From the NCBI RefSeq assembly GCF_024585165.1, contig NZ_CP029008.1, positions 434,001 through 498,000 of the forward strand: 64,000 nucleotides of DNA. Direction: 5' to 3'. Positions 33,218 through 42,031 of the stretch are shown here, in pieces. This stretch comes from Bradyrhizobium sp. WBOS07 (GTDB taxonomy: Bacteria; Pseudomonadota; Alphaproteobacteria; Rhizobiales; Xanthobacteraceae). Under the pieces are notes generated by a model that had not been told where the DNA came from, made no database searches, and saw nothing but the letters and a program-made list of their open reading frames with translations. A program made the translations under genes and the position numbers. The number at the start of each line of letters is the position of its first letter. Position 1 is the stretch's first letter.

Positions 33218-34900
33218 CTAAGGCGCGGCGCAGGTGAAGTTCTCGGACTGCTCGATGCTGCCGTGGCCGAGATAGCGCGCCCAGTGCGGATAGGGACACA
33301 GCGGCCGGCTGCGGTCCGGCCAAGGCGTTTTCGCACCCGCGCGGGCCTCGATGCGTTCGGGCGCGCGTCCCTGCTCGACCCACGCGACCAGCGGTGTCAG
33401 CACGTCGAAACTGTCGGTGGCGGGGCCTCCCGAGCAATGGTTCATGCCCGGCACGAGGAAGAGCCGGGCAAAGTCGGCCGTCTCCCTCTCTCCGTCCACC
33501 GCGCTCGTGAGGCGCTTGTACCAGTCCACGGTATCAAGCGCGGAGAAAGTGGGGTCGCTGACGCCGTGATAAAGCAACAGCTTGCCACGCCGCGCACGGA
33601 AGCCGGAAAGATCGACCGAATTGGCGGAGATCGTCTGCACCGAGCTCTCGGGCATCGCCGCGCTGGTGCCGAAGATTCTTGCATGGGCCTCCGTGACGTC
33701 GACGGAGCGATAGAAGTCGTAAACGGCCTCCGCTTCGTTGGCCAGGGGCGCTTGCGGCGGCGTCATATAGAGGTAGGCCAAGGTTGCGCCAAAGGACACG
33801 TTGAAGGCGTTGACGCGGCTGTCACGCGCCGTGCCGAGAATCCAGCGCCGCCATCCCTCCGTGGCAATGCCGGCATCATAGGGATAGGACGCATAGATCC
33901 GGCGGCCTTGTGCGTTGGTGGGTCCCTCGAAATAGGTTTCGAGCGCTGCGACCTGCGCCGAGGACAGACAGCTCGCGGTCTTGTCGGCGGGACATTGCAG
34001 CGTGCGCGGGGAGAAACGGCACGCGGCCACGTTGTCGATGATGCCGTCGGCAAGTCCGTCGGTTGCATCGCAGGATTGAACGATCGCCCTGGAGAGCAGA
34101 TCCATGTCGGCCTGCGACAACGCCTGCGCCAGGATCGGACGGCCGTCCGATGCCTTGGGTGAGATCGCCGCGAAGGCCTGCGTCGCTGCAGCGCCTGCTA
34201 GGCCCTTCTCGGGCATTCGAAAAGCGGGCGCGCCCGCCGCGACCCCGTCGAAATGATCGGGAAAGCGTTGCGTCACCACCATGCCGTGCCGCCCGCCATT
34301 AGAACAGCCGAGGAAGTAGGAATAGCGCGGCAAGCGACCGTAATAAGTCTGGATAAATTGCTTCGCGCGCCGGGTGACGACGTCGTCGGCCCGATAGCCG
34401 AAATCGATGCGCGCCTGCGGATCGAGGCCGAAGCTGGCGCCTCCGAGCGGACCGGGCGCATTGCTGTGGCCGGCATCCGTCGTGACCGTGGCGTAGCCCT
34501 GGTTGAGCGCGCTCGGTTGTCCGCCGCCGGGCTGTGCGTCTCCGTTGCCGAGGACGCCGTCAGTGCCGCCCTGCCCTTGAAACACGAAGCGGCCGTTCCA
34601 TGCCTCCGGCAACCTGAGGTGCAGGCCGATCGCAAACTTCTGGCCGTCGGCGCCGGTTCGCTCGTCCAGATGAGCGATCACCTCGCAATGCGCGGGCAAG
34701 CCGCTCGCCGCCGGCCGCTGTTGCGCCTCGCTGACACGCACCGCCGCGCCGGCTTCCGCCTTGAGCCGGTCGCATGCCGTCACGGGCGAAATCGTGTCGC
34801 CGCCGGCCGCCGGAGACGCGATGGCGACGACGCCCGCGATGCAGCCAAGCGCGGCCTGCCAGACCTGACGATGCAGCCTTTTCCGTACCGAAACGATCAT
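33218..34900 (-). CDS. Tannase/feruloyl-esterase family hydrolase
   Basis: 560-residue exported esterase. Signal peptide at residues 1-33. The nucleophile motif FLGCSNGGRHGM has its serine near residue 198; further segments GRFVFQGQGGTDGVLGNG, DDVVTRRAKQFIQTYYG and, near the end, FLVPGMNHCSGGPATDSFD (catalytic histidine, with the disulfide cysteine) are typical of the family. It would release a phenolic acid from an ester outside the cytoplasm. Last gene of the seven-gene catabolic operon, 29 nt after the amidohydrolase, which supports a plant-phenolic substrate. Confidence 0.88.
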   Translation of the reverse strand: MIVSVRKRLHRQVWQAALGCIAGVVAIASPAAGGDTISPVTACDRLKAEAGAAVRVSEAQQRPAASGLPAHCEVIAHLDERTGADGQKFAIGLHLRLPEAWNGRFVFQGQGGTDGVLGNGDAQPGGGQPSALNQGYATVTTDAGHSNAPGPLGGASFGLDPQARIDFGYRADDVVTRRAKQFIQTYYGRLPRYSYFLGCSNGGRHGMVVTQRFPDHFDGVAAGAPAFRMPEKGLAGAAATQAFAAISPKASDGRPILAQALSQADMDLLSRAIVQSCDATDGLADGIIDNVAACRFSPRTLQCPADKTASCLSSAQVAALETYFEGPTNAQGRRIYASYPYDAGIATEGWRRWILGTARDSRVNAFNVSFGATLAYLYMTPPQAPLANEAEAVYDFYRSVDVTEAHARIFGTSAAMPESSVQTISANSVDLSGFRARRGKLLLYHGVSDPTFSALDTVDWYKRLTSAVDGERETADFARLFLVPGMNHCSGGPATDSFDVLTPLVAWVEQGRAPERIEARAGAKTPWPDRSRPLCPYPHWARYLGHGSIEQSENFTCAAP

Positions 34901-34929
34901 CCGACAACCTCCGATCGCAGACGCTCCGG

Positions 34930-35805
34930 TTAATCCGCAAAGCCGAACAGCTTCGCCGGATTGTGCACGAGAATCTTCTCCAACTCGGCCTGATCCGGCG
35001 CGTAGCGGTACATCAGCTCGAGCAGGTCGGCATCGTTCGGCGGCTGCTTGACCGAGACCGGATGCGGCCAGTCGCTGGCCCAGACGCAGCGGTCGATTGC
35101 GGCTTCGATATAGGCGCGCGCGATCGGGATCACGTCGTCGTAAGGCGCGCCGGTCTTCGAGGTCTTCTCGCCGAGCGACAGCATCACCCAGAAATTGCCC
35201 TTCTTGAGCAACTCGAGCATCTTGCGCAGGTTGGGATCGTTCCTGCCGGCCTCGGGGTCAGGCCGCGCCATGTGGTCGATCAGCACGGGAACGTCGAGGT
35301 TCTCGTATTTGGCGACGCTCGACATGATGCCGTCCTTCTCGGGCTGGATCTTGGCGTACCAGCCGAGCTCGCGGATGCGCGCGATGGCACGGGCGAAATC
35401 GGCGTCCGACAGCACGGCGCCGAGCTCCTGGCGGAAGCTGAAGCGCGCGCCGCGCACGCCGGCATCATGCAGCTTGGCGAGGTAGGCATCGTTTGCCTCG
35501 GCGAACACCAGCGCGTTGGCGCAGCCGCGATAGTTCGGGCCCATCGCTTCGAGCCCGTCGAGCACGACGGCGTGATCGGCGCCATAGGTCGTGGTCTGCA
35601 CGATGATGCCGCGCTCGATGCCGAGCGTCTTGTGCATGCGCAGCGCCGCTTCCCAGGTCGCACTCGGCATCCGGTAGGCCGCGCCGGGGCGCTCCGGATA
35701 TTTGTCGATCGGACCCAGCACGTGGAACTGGCTGTCGACGGTCTTCGGCGGCGGCGCCTTCACGGGGCGGCGGGGATTGGGATCGAACGGCAGATAGGTC
35801 GGCAT
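34930..35805 (-). CDS. Amidohydrolase (LigI/PDC-hydrolase-like TIM barrel)
   Basis: 291 residues of the amidohydrolase-2 family. PKTVDSQFHVLGP holds the first metal/active-site histidine; VLIDHMARPDPEAG and CVWASDWPHP carry further catalytic His and Asp. The pattern is closest to 2-pyrone-4,6-dicarboxylate lactonase and related lactone hydrolases. The lactone or ring-cleavage product it opens is unknown. Lies 12 nt after the RidA gene. Confidence 0.85.
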   Translation of the reverse strand: MPTYLPFDPNPRRPVKAPPPKTVDSQFHVLGPIDKYPERPGAAYRMPSATWEAALRMHKTLGIERGIIVQTTTYGADHAVVLDGLEAMGPNYRGCANALVFAEANDAYLAKLHDAGVRGARFSFRQELGAVLSDADFARAIARIRELGWYAKIQPEKDGIMSSVAKYENLDVPVLIDHMARPDPEAGRNDPNLRKMLELLKKGNFWVMLSLGEKTSKTGAPYDDVIPIARAYIEAAIDRCVWASDWPHPVSVKQPPNDADLLELMYRYAPDQAELEKILVHNPAKLFGFAD

Positions 35806-35817
35806 GCAGGCGCTCCT

Positions 35818-36213
35818 TCAGTCGATCACGGCGGTGAAGTCGCACTGCACCAGCGCGCCGCCATCCATGTTGTCCATCGGCAACGCGTGGCGCGCCGGGC
35901 GCGAATGCTCGTCCGGAAACATCTTGAGCCATTCGACGTTGATGGGCCCGCGGTTGCCGCGGTCCTTCAGCCACACCGTCATCTTGATGATGTCGTCCGT
36001 GCTGCCGCCGGCGGCCTCCACCGTCGCCTTCATGTGCGCGAACATGTTGGCGCATTGCGCCTCGAGGCTTTCGGGCATCGCATTGGTCGCGGGGTCGCGG
36101 CCGAGGATGACGCCCGACATCACGAGATTGCCGATGCGGCAGGCGTTCGGAATCGGATTGACGTGCTTGAAGCCGCCGATGTGGATGCTCTTGCGCCGCT
36201 TCTGACTTGTCAT
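35818..36213 (-). CDS. RidA family protein
   Basis: 131 residues of the RidA/YjgF family. Segments ACRIGNLVMSGVILGRDP, QCANMFAHMKATVEAAGG and DIIKMTVWLKD are typical, and an arginine in SRPARHALPM sits where the substrate-binding one is expected. Members hydrolyse reactive enamines/imines, and some are dedicated deaminases in aromatic pathways (2-aminomuconate deaminase). In a catabolic operon the latter use is attractive but unproven. Confidence 0.88.
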   Translation of the reverse strand: MTSQKRRKSIHIGGFKHVNPIPNACRIGNLVMSGVILGRDPATNAMPESLEAQCANMFAHMKATVEAAGGSTDDIIKMTVWLKDRGNRGPINVEWLKMFPDEHSRPARHALPMDNMDGGALVQCDFTAVID

Positions 36214-36237
36214 GGTGCGCTCCCTTTTATTGTTGGT

Positions 36238-37041
36238 TCAGACGAACTGGCACGACACCGAGCCGAACGGGCCGTAATCGGCGTGGAACGTGTCGCCGCG
36301 GCGGATGTCGACCGGACGCGTGAACGATCCCGCCAGCACCACTTCGCCGGCCTTGAGATGCTCGTCATGCGGCGCGAGGCGGTTGGCGAGCCAGGCGATG
36401 CCGTTGGCGGGATGATTGAGCACGCCGGCGGCAAGGCCGGTCTCCTCGACCTCGCCGTTGCGGAACAGCAGCGCGCCGATCCAGCGCAGATCCGCATCCA
36501 TCGGGCGGATCGGCCGGCCGCCCAGCACCAGCGCGGCATTGGCCGCGTTGTCGGAGATGGTGTCCATGACCTTGCGGGTCTTGCCGGTCTCCGGATCGAC
36601 GCGGTGCATGCGCGTCTCCAGGATCTCCAGCGCGGGCGTCACGTAGTCGGTGGCGTTGAGCACGTCGAAGATGGTGCAATCGGGCCCGCGCAGCGGCGCC
36701 TTCAGCACGAAGGCGAGCTCGACCTCGATGCGCGGCGCGTGGAAGCGGTCGAACGGGATCGGCGTCGCGTCGGCATAGAACATGTCGGCGAACAGCACGC
36801 CGTAATCGGGCTCGGAGATGCCGACCGCGTTCTGCATCGCCTTCGAGGTCAGGCCGATCTTGTGGCCCTTGATGATGCGGCCGCGGCCGAGCTGGAGCTT
36901 GGTCCAGGCGCGCTGGACCGCGTAGGCATCCTCGATGCTGAAATCAGGATACTCCTTCGAGAACATCGGGATCAGCGATTTCGTGCGCTCGGCCTCGTCG
37001 AGGCGCGCGGCAAGACGTTCGATCGTCGCAGTGTCCAGCAT
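36238..37041 (-). CDS. 2-oxo-hepta-3-ene-1,7-dioate hydratase-like enzyme
   Basis: 267 residues of the HpaH/MhpD hydratase-decarboxylase family. [48 protein letters not shown] (metal-binding glutamates) and NAALVLGG follow the family order. It would add water to, or decarboxylate, a 2-hydroxy-dienoate from ring meta-cleavage. Separated by 3 nt from the upstream FAH gene, so the two probably act in sequence. Confidence 0.87.
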   Translation of the reverse strand: MLDTATIERLAARLDEAERTKSLIPMFSKEYPDFSIEDAYAVQRAWTKLQLGRGRIIKGHKIGLTSKAMQNAVGISEPDYGVLFADMFYADATPIPFDRFHAPRIEVELAFVLKAPLRGPDCTIFDVLNATDYVTPALEILETRMHRVDPETGKTRKVMDTISDNAANAALVLGGRPIRPMDADLRWIGALLFRNGEVEETGLAAGVLNHPANGIAWLANRLAPHDEHLKAGEVVLAGSFTRPVDIRRGDTFHADYGPFGSVSCQFV

Positions 37042-37044
37042 GAT

Positions 37045-37905
37045 CTAGCTCTCCGCGACGACCTTGTTGCGCAGCACGCCGATGCGGCGCGACTCGACCT
37101 CGACGACGTCGCCAACCTTCAGCCAGCGCGGCGGATCGAAGCGCGCGCCTGCTCCGGTCGGCGTGCCCGTGACGATCATGTCGCCGGGCTTGAGCGTCGC
37201 AAAGGTGGAGAGATAGGAGATCAGGAAGTCGAACGGGAACATCAGCCGCTCGGTCGTGTCCTGCTGCCGCACCTCGCCGTTGACGCGCGTTGTGATGTTA
37301 TGCGGTCCGCGCGGGTCGAGCTCGTCCGACGTGACGATCCACGGGCCGATGCTGCCGGAGCGGTCGAAATTCTTGCCCTGCGTGACGTTGAACTTGCCGT
37401 GGCGCAGCCAGTCGCGGATCGTGCCCTCGTTGCATAGCGTCATGCCGAAGATGTGCGACCACGCTTTCTCGCGCGGGATGTGGCGGCCGCCCTGCCCGAT
37501 CACGATGACGAGTTCGCCTTCGTAGTCGAGTTGGTCCGAAACCTTAGGCTTCTCGATCGGCTGGCCGGAGCCGGTCATCGAAGACATGCTGCGGACGAAC
37601 AGGCTGGGATATTTGGGCAGGTCGGAACTGTCCTTGTATTCGGCGTTGCGCTCGGCGTAGTTGACGCCGATGCACCAGAGCTTCTCCGGCGCCAGCACCG
37701 GCGGCAGCAGGACGAGCTCGTCCAGCGCGTAGTCCGGCTTCTGCCCGGCGACGGCTTCCTGCGCATCGGCGAGCGCGTTGGCCGCGATCAGCGCCTTGAC
37801 GTCGGAATAGTCGCGGCCAATCCGCCTGGTGAGATCGACGACGCCGCCGTCGACGGCCGCGCCGTAACGCGGCTCTCCGTCCACGAGATAGCTCAGTAGT
37901 CGCAT
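37045..37905 (-). CDS. Fumarylacetoacetate hydrolase family protein
   Basis: 286 residues. The FAH catalytic core is clear: KLWCIGVNYAERNAEYK, DYEGELVIVIGQGGRHI (metal glutamates), FGMTLCNEGTIRDW and LKPGDMIVTGTPTGAG. Members hydrolyse or decarboxylate acylpyruvate-type intermediates. GGAG at 8 nt favours ATG 37905 over ATG 37911; the long frame to 38211 overlaps the next gene and is not used. Confidence 0.88.
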   Translation of the reverse strand: MRLLSYLVDGEPRYGAAVDGGVVDLTRRIGRDYSDVKALIAANALADAQEAVAGQKPDYALDELVLLPPVLAPEKLWCIGVNYAERNAEYKDSSDLPKYPSLFVRSMSSMTGSGQPIEKPKVSDQLDYEGELVIVIGQGGRHIPREKAWSHIFGMTLCNEGTIRDWLRHGKFNVTQGKNFDRSGSIGPWIVTSDELDPRGPHNITTRVNGEVRQQDTTERLMFPFDFLISYLSTFATLKPGDMIVTGTPTGAGARFDPPRWLKVGDVVEVESRRIGVLRNKVVAES

Positions 37906-37958
37906 TGTCATTTCTCCGATGATGTCGAGGCGGCCTGGCCGGCGACCGGCCCGCGCGC

Positions 37959-38576
37959 TCAGTCTTTCGATTTGGGCGTCTGGAACACGGTGTTCAGCGT
38001 CACGATCTCGCCGAGGCGGGCGTAGCGGGGACCGCCGATGCGCGCGATCGGATCGAGCGCCCTGGTTTCGACCTTGCCGTCGTTGACGAGGCCGTCGCGC
38101 AGATGGAACATCACGACCTCGCCGACGATCAGCCGGCTCTTGGCATCGCCGAATTCGAGGCATTGCCGGAAGCGGCACTCCATCGCCACGGGCGCGGCGG
38201 CGAGCCGGCACACCTTGATGCGATCGCAGGGCAGCGTCTCCAGGCCGAGATGCTCGACCTCGCTGATTTCAGGCGGATGCTCGACCGAGCTGTCGTGCAC
38301 CGCATTCATCAGCGGGGTATCGGCGATGTGGATGACGTATTCCTCGGTGTCGAGGATGTTGTGCGCGGTGTCCTTGTAGTCGGCGCCCTTGCGGCCGACG
38401 CTGATGGCGAGCATCGGCGGCTTCTGCGAGACGAAGGTGAAGGCGCTGAACGGGGCGAGGTTGAGCACGCCCTTGCCTGACAGGCTCGTGACCCACGCGA
38501 TCGGGCGCGGCACCACGATGCCGGTCATCAGCCGGTAGATGCGCTCCGCGCCGAGCTCGGTGGGATCGATCCGCAT
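37959..38576 (-). CDS. Flavin reductase family protein
   Basis: 205 residues of the FMN-binding split-barrel flavin reductase family: YRLMTGIVVPRPIAWVTSL, NLAPFSAFTFVSQKPPMLAI and the VIHIADTPLMNAVHDSS segment. Such proteins supply reduced flavin to a monooxygenase or reduce a substrate directly. No oxygenase component lies in the operon, so its partner must be elsewhere or the protein acts alone. Separated by 3 nt from the binding-protein gene. Confidence 0.87.
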   Translation of the reverse strand: MRIDPTELGAERIYRLMTGIVVPRPIAWVTSLSGKGVLNLAPFSAFTFVSQKPPMLAISVGRKGADYKDTAHNILDTEEYVIHIADTPLMNAVHDSSVEHPPEISEVEHLGLETLPCDRIKVCRLAAAPVAMECRFRQCLEFGDAKSRLIVGEVVMFHLRDGLVNDGKVETRALDPIARIGGPRYARLGEIVTLNTVFQTPKSKD

Positions 38577-38579
38577 CGA

Positions 38580-39545
38580 TCAATCCGCCCTGATGTTGGC
38601 CTTGCGCACGACCGGAATCCACTTGGCGTCCTCGCGCTCGAGATAGGCCTTGAATTCGGCCGGATTCATCGGCGTGGCCTCGCCGCCGAGCTTCTCGAAC
38701 TTGTCGACCACGGCGGGATCCTTCAGGATCGCGACCAGCGTCTCGTGCAGCTTGTCCACGATCGGCGCGGGCGTGCCTGCGGGCGCGAACAGGCCGGTAA
38801 AGGTCTGGCCGTCGAAATCCTTGTAGCCGAGTTCGGCGAAAGTCGGCACGTCGGGCAGCGACTTCAGCCGATGCGGGCTGGTGACCGCGAGCGCGCGGAA
38901 CAGGCCGGCCTTGATGTGCTGAAGGCTGACCGTGAGCTGGTCGAACGCGAACTGCACCTGGCCGCCGAGCAGATCATTGATCGCCGGCGCATTGCCGCGA
39001 TAATGCGCGGTGACCCATTGCACGCCGAGGTTCGACTGCATCAGCTCGCTGAGCAGATGGTTGGTGGTGCCGGGGCCGGGCGAGGCCATGGTCAGCTTGC
39101 CGGGCTCGCGCTTGGCGAGATCGAGGAATTCCTTGAGCGTGGTCGCCTGCACCGACGGATGCACCTCGAGCACCAGCGGCGTCATCGAGATGGTCGAGAT
39201 CGGCAGGAAATCCTTCTTCCAGTTGTAGGCGTCGCGCTTGTTGATCTCGGTCGCGAACAGCACCGGACCGTTGGCGCCGACGAACAGCGTGTAGCCGTCA
39301 GGCGCGGACTTGGCGAAGGCTTCGCCCGCGATCATGCCGCCGGCGCCGGCCTTGTTCTCGATGACGAAGGGCTGGCCGAGCTTTTCCTGCAGCTTGTCGG
39401 CGACGATGCGCGCGGCGCTGTCGACGTTGCCGCCGGCGGGATAAGGCACGATCAGCTTGACGTTGCGCGCCGGCCATTGCTGGCCCGACGCGGGCCCCGT
39501 CAGCATCGCGGCAGCGGCAGCTATGGCAATCCAGATTAATCTCAT
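38580..39545 (-). CDS. Bug/TctC-type periplasmic solute-binding protein
   Basis: 321 residues of the tripartite-tricarboxylate-transporter receptor (Bug) family. Signal peptide residues 1-21; VKLIVPYPAGGNVDSAARIV, FVIENKAGAGGMIAGEAFA, DGYTLFVGANGP and GLFAPAGTPAPIVDKLHETL are characteristic. It would capture an organic acid for uptake; no TctA/TctB membrane genes are in the window. First gene of the seven-gene operon, divergent from the IclR regulator. Confidence 0.9.
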   Translation of the reverse strand: MRLIWIAIAAAAAMLTGPASGQQWPARNVKLIVPYPAGGNVDSAARIVADKLQEKLGQPFVIENKAGAGGMIAGEAFAKSAPDGYTLFVGANGPVLFATEINKRDAYNWKKDFLPISTISMTPLVLEVHPSVQATTLKEFLDLAKREPGKLTMASPGPGTTNHLLSELMQSNLGVQWVTAHYRGNAPAINDLLGGQVQFAFDQLTVSLQHIKAGLFRALAVTSPHRLKSLPDVPTFAELGYKDFDGQTFTGLFAPAGTPAPIVDKLHETLVAILKDPAVVDKFEKLGGEATPMNPAEFKAYLEREDAKWIPVVRKANIRAD

Positions 39546-39665
39546 GTTAACCTCCCGGGCAGCGCTTTAATTCCATGCCGAGTGCCCTGCCGTTCCGCAG
39601 GGCAACTCGATTCGGCCGCAATCTCCAGATGGGCGCTTTACCTGTCGAGTGAATTGTGGCGTTGT

Positions 39666-39682
39666 TGTCCATATTATGGACA
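39666..39682. promoter_or_regulatory. 17-bp palindrome, probable IclR operator
   Basis: TGTCCAT-ATT-ATGGACA: a perfect 7-bp inverted repeat with a 3-bp centre. The second arm contains the regulator's ATG (39676-39678). Its size and place between divergent genes fit an IclR-family operator. Confidence 0.6.
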
Positions 39683-40467
39683 GAACCAAGCTCGTCCACG
39701 ACACGACACCGCCGCGGCAGGGCGCGCAGGCGATCCGGCGCGCGCTCGCCGTGTTGCGCATTCTTGCCGCAGGCCGCGAGGCCGGCGTGCCGTTGGCCGA
39801 GGTCGTGCAGGCGACCGGCCTCACCCGCCCGACCGTGCATCGCATCGTCCACGTGCTGATCGAGGAAGGCATCGTCGAGCGCAACGCGCGCAGCGGCCGC
39901 TACGCGATCGGCAACCAGGTGCCGGAGCTGGCGCTGGCGCGGCCGCGCCCCTCGCGGCTGCTGATTGCTGCCAATCCGTCGCTGCGGCGCGCCTCCGCCG
40001 AGATCGGCGACACGCTGTTCCTGACCGTGCGCACCGGCAACGACACGCTGTGCGTCGACCGCAGGATCGGAATCTATCCGATCCAGGTGCTGTCGATCGA
40101 GGTCGGCGCGCGGCGGCCGCTCGGCGTCTCCAGCGCAGGCGTCGCCATCCTGGCCGCGATGCCGGCGCAGGAGGCGCGAAAGATCGTCGCGGCCAACGAG
40201 AAGCGGTTCGAGGCTTACCGGACCGATACGGCGACGGTGCTCGGCGAGATCACCGCCGCGCGGCGGCTGGGATACGGCATGAGAGAGATCGGCCTCGTGC
40301 AGGGCACGAAATCGATCTCGACCTGGATCAAGACCCCGGACGGCCGCCCCGCCGCCGCCATGACCGTCTCCGCGGTGCGAACGCGGCTCGGCCCAAGGCG
40401 CGAGCAGGAGGTCGCGGAGATCTTGTTGCGGGAGACGCGGGTCATCGAGCAGGCGATCGGGGGGTAA
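39676..40467 (+). CDS. IclR family transcriptional regulator
   Basis: 263 residues. N-terminal winged helix (AIRRALAVLRILAAGREAGVPL, VVQATGLTRPTVHRIVHVLIEEG) and C-terminal effector domain (GDTLFLTVRTGNDTLCVDRRIG, RRPLGVSSAGVAILAAM). It probably controls the divergent catabolic operon by binding an aromatic or dicarboxylate intermediate. The ATG lies inside the palindrome; an in-frame GTG at 39649 is an alternative start. A class A repeat follows the gene. Confidence 0.88.
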   Translation: MDRTKLVHDTTPPRQGAQAIRRALAVLRILAAGREAGVPLAEVVQATGLTRPTVHRIVHVLIEEGIVERNARSGRYAIGNQVPELALARPRPSRLLIAANPSLRRASAEIGDTLFLTVRTGNDTLCVDRRIGIYPIQVLSIEVGARRPLGVSSAGVAILAAMPAQEARKIVAANEKRFEAYRTDTATVLGEITAARRLGYGMREIGLVQGTKSISTWIKTPDGRPAAAMTVSAVRTRLGPRREQEVAEILLRETRVIEQAIGG

Positions 40468-40489
40468 GGCACGGACGGTGCCGGTTCTT

Positions 40490-40640
40490 CGCCTCTCCCG
40501 CTTGCGGGAGAGGCCGACGCGCTCGCAGAGCGCGGCGGGTGAGGGCTCTCTCCACGCAGGGACCTACTCTGCAATTTCTCAACAACCCCAACGCGGGAGA
40601 CACCCTCTCCCCAACCCTCCCCCGCAAGCGGGGGAGGGAG
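40490..40640. repeat. Palindromic intergenic repeat (class A), copy 2
   Basis: Same layout as 29832-29980: CGCCTCTCCCGCTTGCGGGA... hairpin, GCGCTCGCAGAGCGCGGCGG, then a CCTCCCCCGCAAGCGGGGGAGG hairpin. The outer arms are identical over long stretches; the centres differ. Confidence 0.85.
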
Positions 40641-40731
40641 CGCACCGCCAGTGCGGCGCTGTCAATGGCTGACTTGGTACACCGTTTTGTGGCACAACGC
40701 CCCCACCGCCGACCGACCAACGAGGCCATGC

Positions 40732-42027
40732 ATGCCCGCGCCAAAACCGCCTGCCTTCGAGACCCTGAGCCTGCATGCGGGCCAGCATCCGGATCCCGTG
40801 ACCGGCGCCCGGGCGGTGCCGATCTACCAGACCACGTCCTACGTGTTCCAGGATTCCGATCACGCCGCTGCGCTGTTCAACCTGGAGCGTGCCGGCCATA
40901 TCTATACGCGCATCTCCAATCCGACCACGGGCGTGCTGGAAGAACGGCTCGCCGCGCTCGAAGGCGGCGTCGGCGCGATCTGCACCGCGAGCGGCATGGC
41001 CGCGCTGCACCTGGCGATCGCGACGCTGCTCAATGCCGGCGATCACATCGTGGCGTCGAGCTCGCTCTATGGCGGCACGATCAATCTCTTGGCGCACACG
41101 CTGCCGCGCTTCGGCATCACCACCACGTTCGTCAAGCCGCGCGATCTCGAGGCGTTCCGCAGCGCCATCAAACCGAACACCAAGCTCGTCATCGGCGAGA
41201 CCATCGGCAATCCCGGGCTGGAAGTGCTCGACATCCCCAAGGTCGCGCAGATCGCGCATGACGCGAAGATTCCGCTCTTGATCGACAACACCTTTGCCAC
41301 GCCCTATCTGAGCCGGCCGATCGAGCTTGGCGCCGACATCGTCATGCATTCGGCGACCAAATGGATCGGCGGCCACGGCATCGCGATCGGCGGTGCGATC
41401 ATCGACGGCGGCCGCTTCGACTGGCGCTCGTCCGGCAAGTTCGGCGTGCTGACCGAGCCCTATGGCGGCTATCACGGCATCGTCTTCGACGAGCAGTTCG
41501 GCACGGCGGCCTTCATCATGCGCGCCCGGACCGAAGGCCTGCGCGATTTCGGCGCCTGCCTGTCGCCGACCAACGCATTCCAGCTGCTGCAGGGCGTCGA
41601 GACGCTGGGCGTGCGCATGGACCGCCACATGCAGAACACCTACCTGGTGCTGGAAGCCCTGAAGTCCAACAAGGCGGTCGACTGGGTGCTGCATCCCTCG
41701 CTGGAGACGCATGCGGATTATCAGCTCGCCAAGCAGCTGCTGCCGCGCGGCGCCGGCTCGATCATCTCCTTCGGCATCAAGGGCGGACGGCCCGCCGGGC
41801 GCAAATTCATCGAGAGCCTGCGCATGATCAGCCATCTCGCCAATGTCGGCGATGCCAAGACGCTGGTGATCCACCCGGCCTCGACCACGCATCAACAGAT
41901 GGACGCCGAACAGCTCAAGGCGGCCGGCATCGGCGAGGAGCTGGTGCGGCTGTCGGTCGGCATCGAGACCGCAAGCGACATCATCGACGATCTGGCGCAG
42001 GCGCTGCGCATCTCGCAGAAGGTCTGA
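40732..42027 (+). CDS. metY: O-acetylhomoserine (thiol)-lyase
   Basis: 431-residue PLP enzyme that makes homocysteine from O-acetylhomoserine and sulfide. Family segments: FETLSLHAGQHPDPVTGARA, PIYQTTSYVFQDSDHAAALF, YTRISNPTTGVLEERLAALEGG, and the PLP lysine in HSATKWIGGHG near residue 210. The length and the TTYVF/PGGR-type features fit the O-acetylhomoserine branch rather than cystathionine enzymes. The start ATG 40732 gives the usual N-terminus. I see no SAM riboswitch in the leader; a class A repeat lies there. Confidence 0.9.
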   Translation: MPAPKPPAFETLSLHAGQHPDPVTGARAVPIYQTTSYVFQDSDHAAALFNLERAGHIYTRISNPTTGVLEERLAALEGGVGAICTASGMAALHLAIATLLNAGDHIVASSSLYGGTINLLAHTLPRFGITTTFVKPRDLEAFRSAIKPNTKLVIGETIGNPGLEVLDIPKVAQIAHDAKIPLLIDNTFATPYLSRPIELGADIVMHSATKWIGGHGIAIGGAIIDGGRFDWRSSGKFGVLTEPYGGYHGIVFDEQFGTAAFIMRARTEGLRDFGACLSPTNAFQLLQGVETLGVRMDRHMQNTYLVLEALKSNKAVDWVLHPSLETHADYQLAKQLLPRGAGSIISFGIKGGRPAGRKFIESLRMISHLANVGDAKTLVIHPASTTHQQMDAEQLKAAGIGEELVRLSVGIETASDIIDDLAQALRISQKV

Positions 42028-42031
42028 CACC

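Noticed and set aside
34774-37437. 887-codon open frame on the plus strand
   Set aside because: Antisense to the well-supported catabolic genes; composition is Arg/Ala/His-rich without domains, an effect of high-GC codon use.
40468-40731. SAM-II riboswitch upstream of metY
   Set aside because: Common at this gene in alphaproteobacteria, but the leader holds a class A repeat and I could not find the conserved pseudoknot elements.
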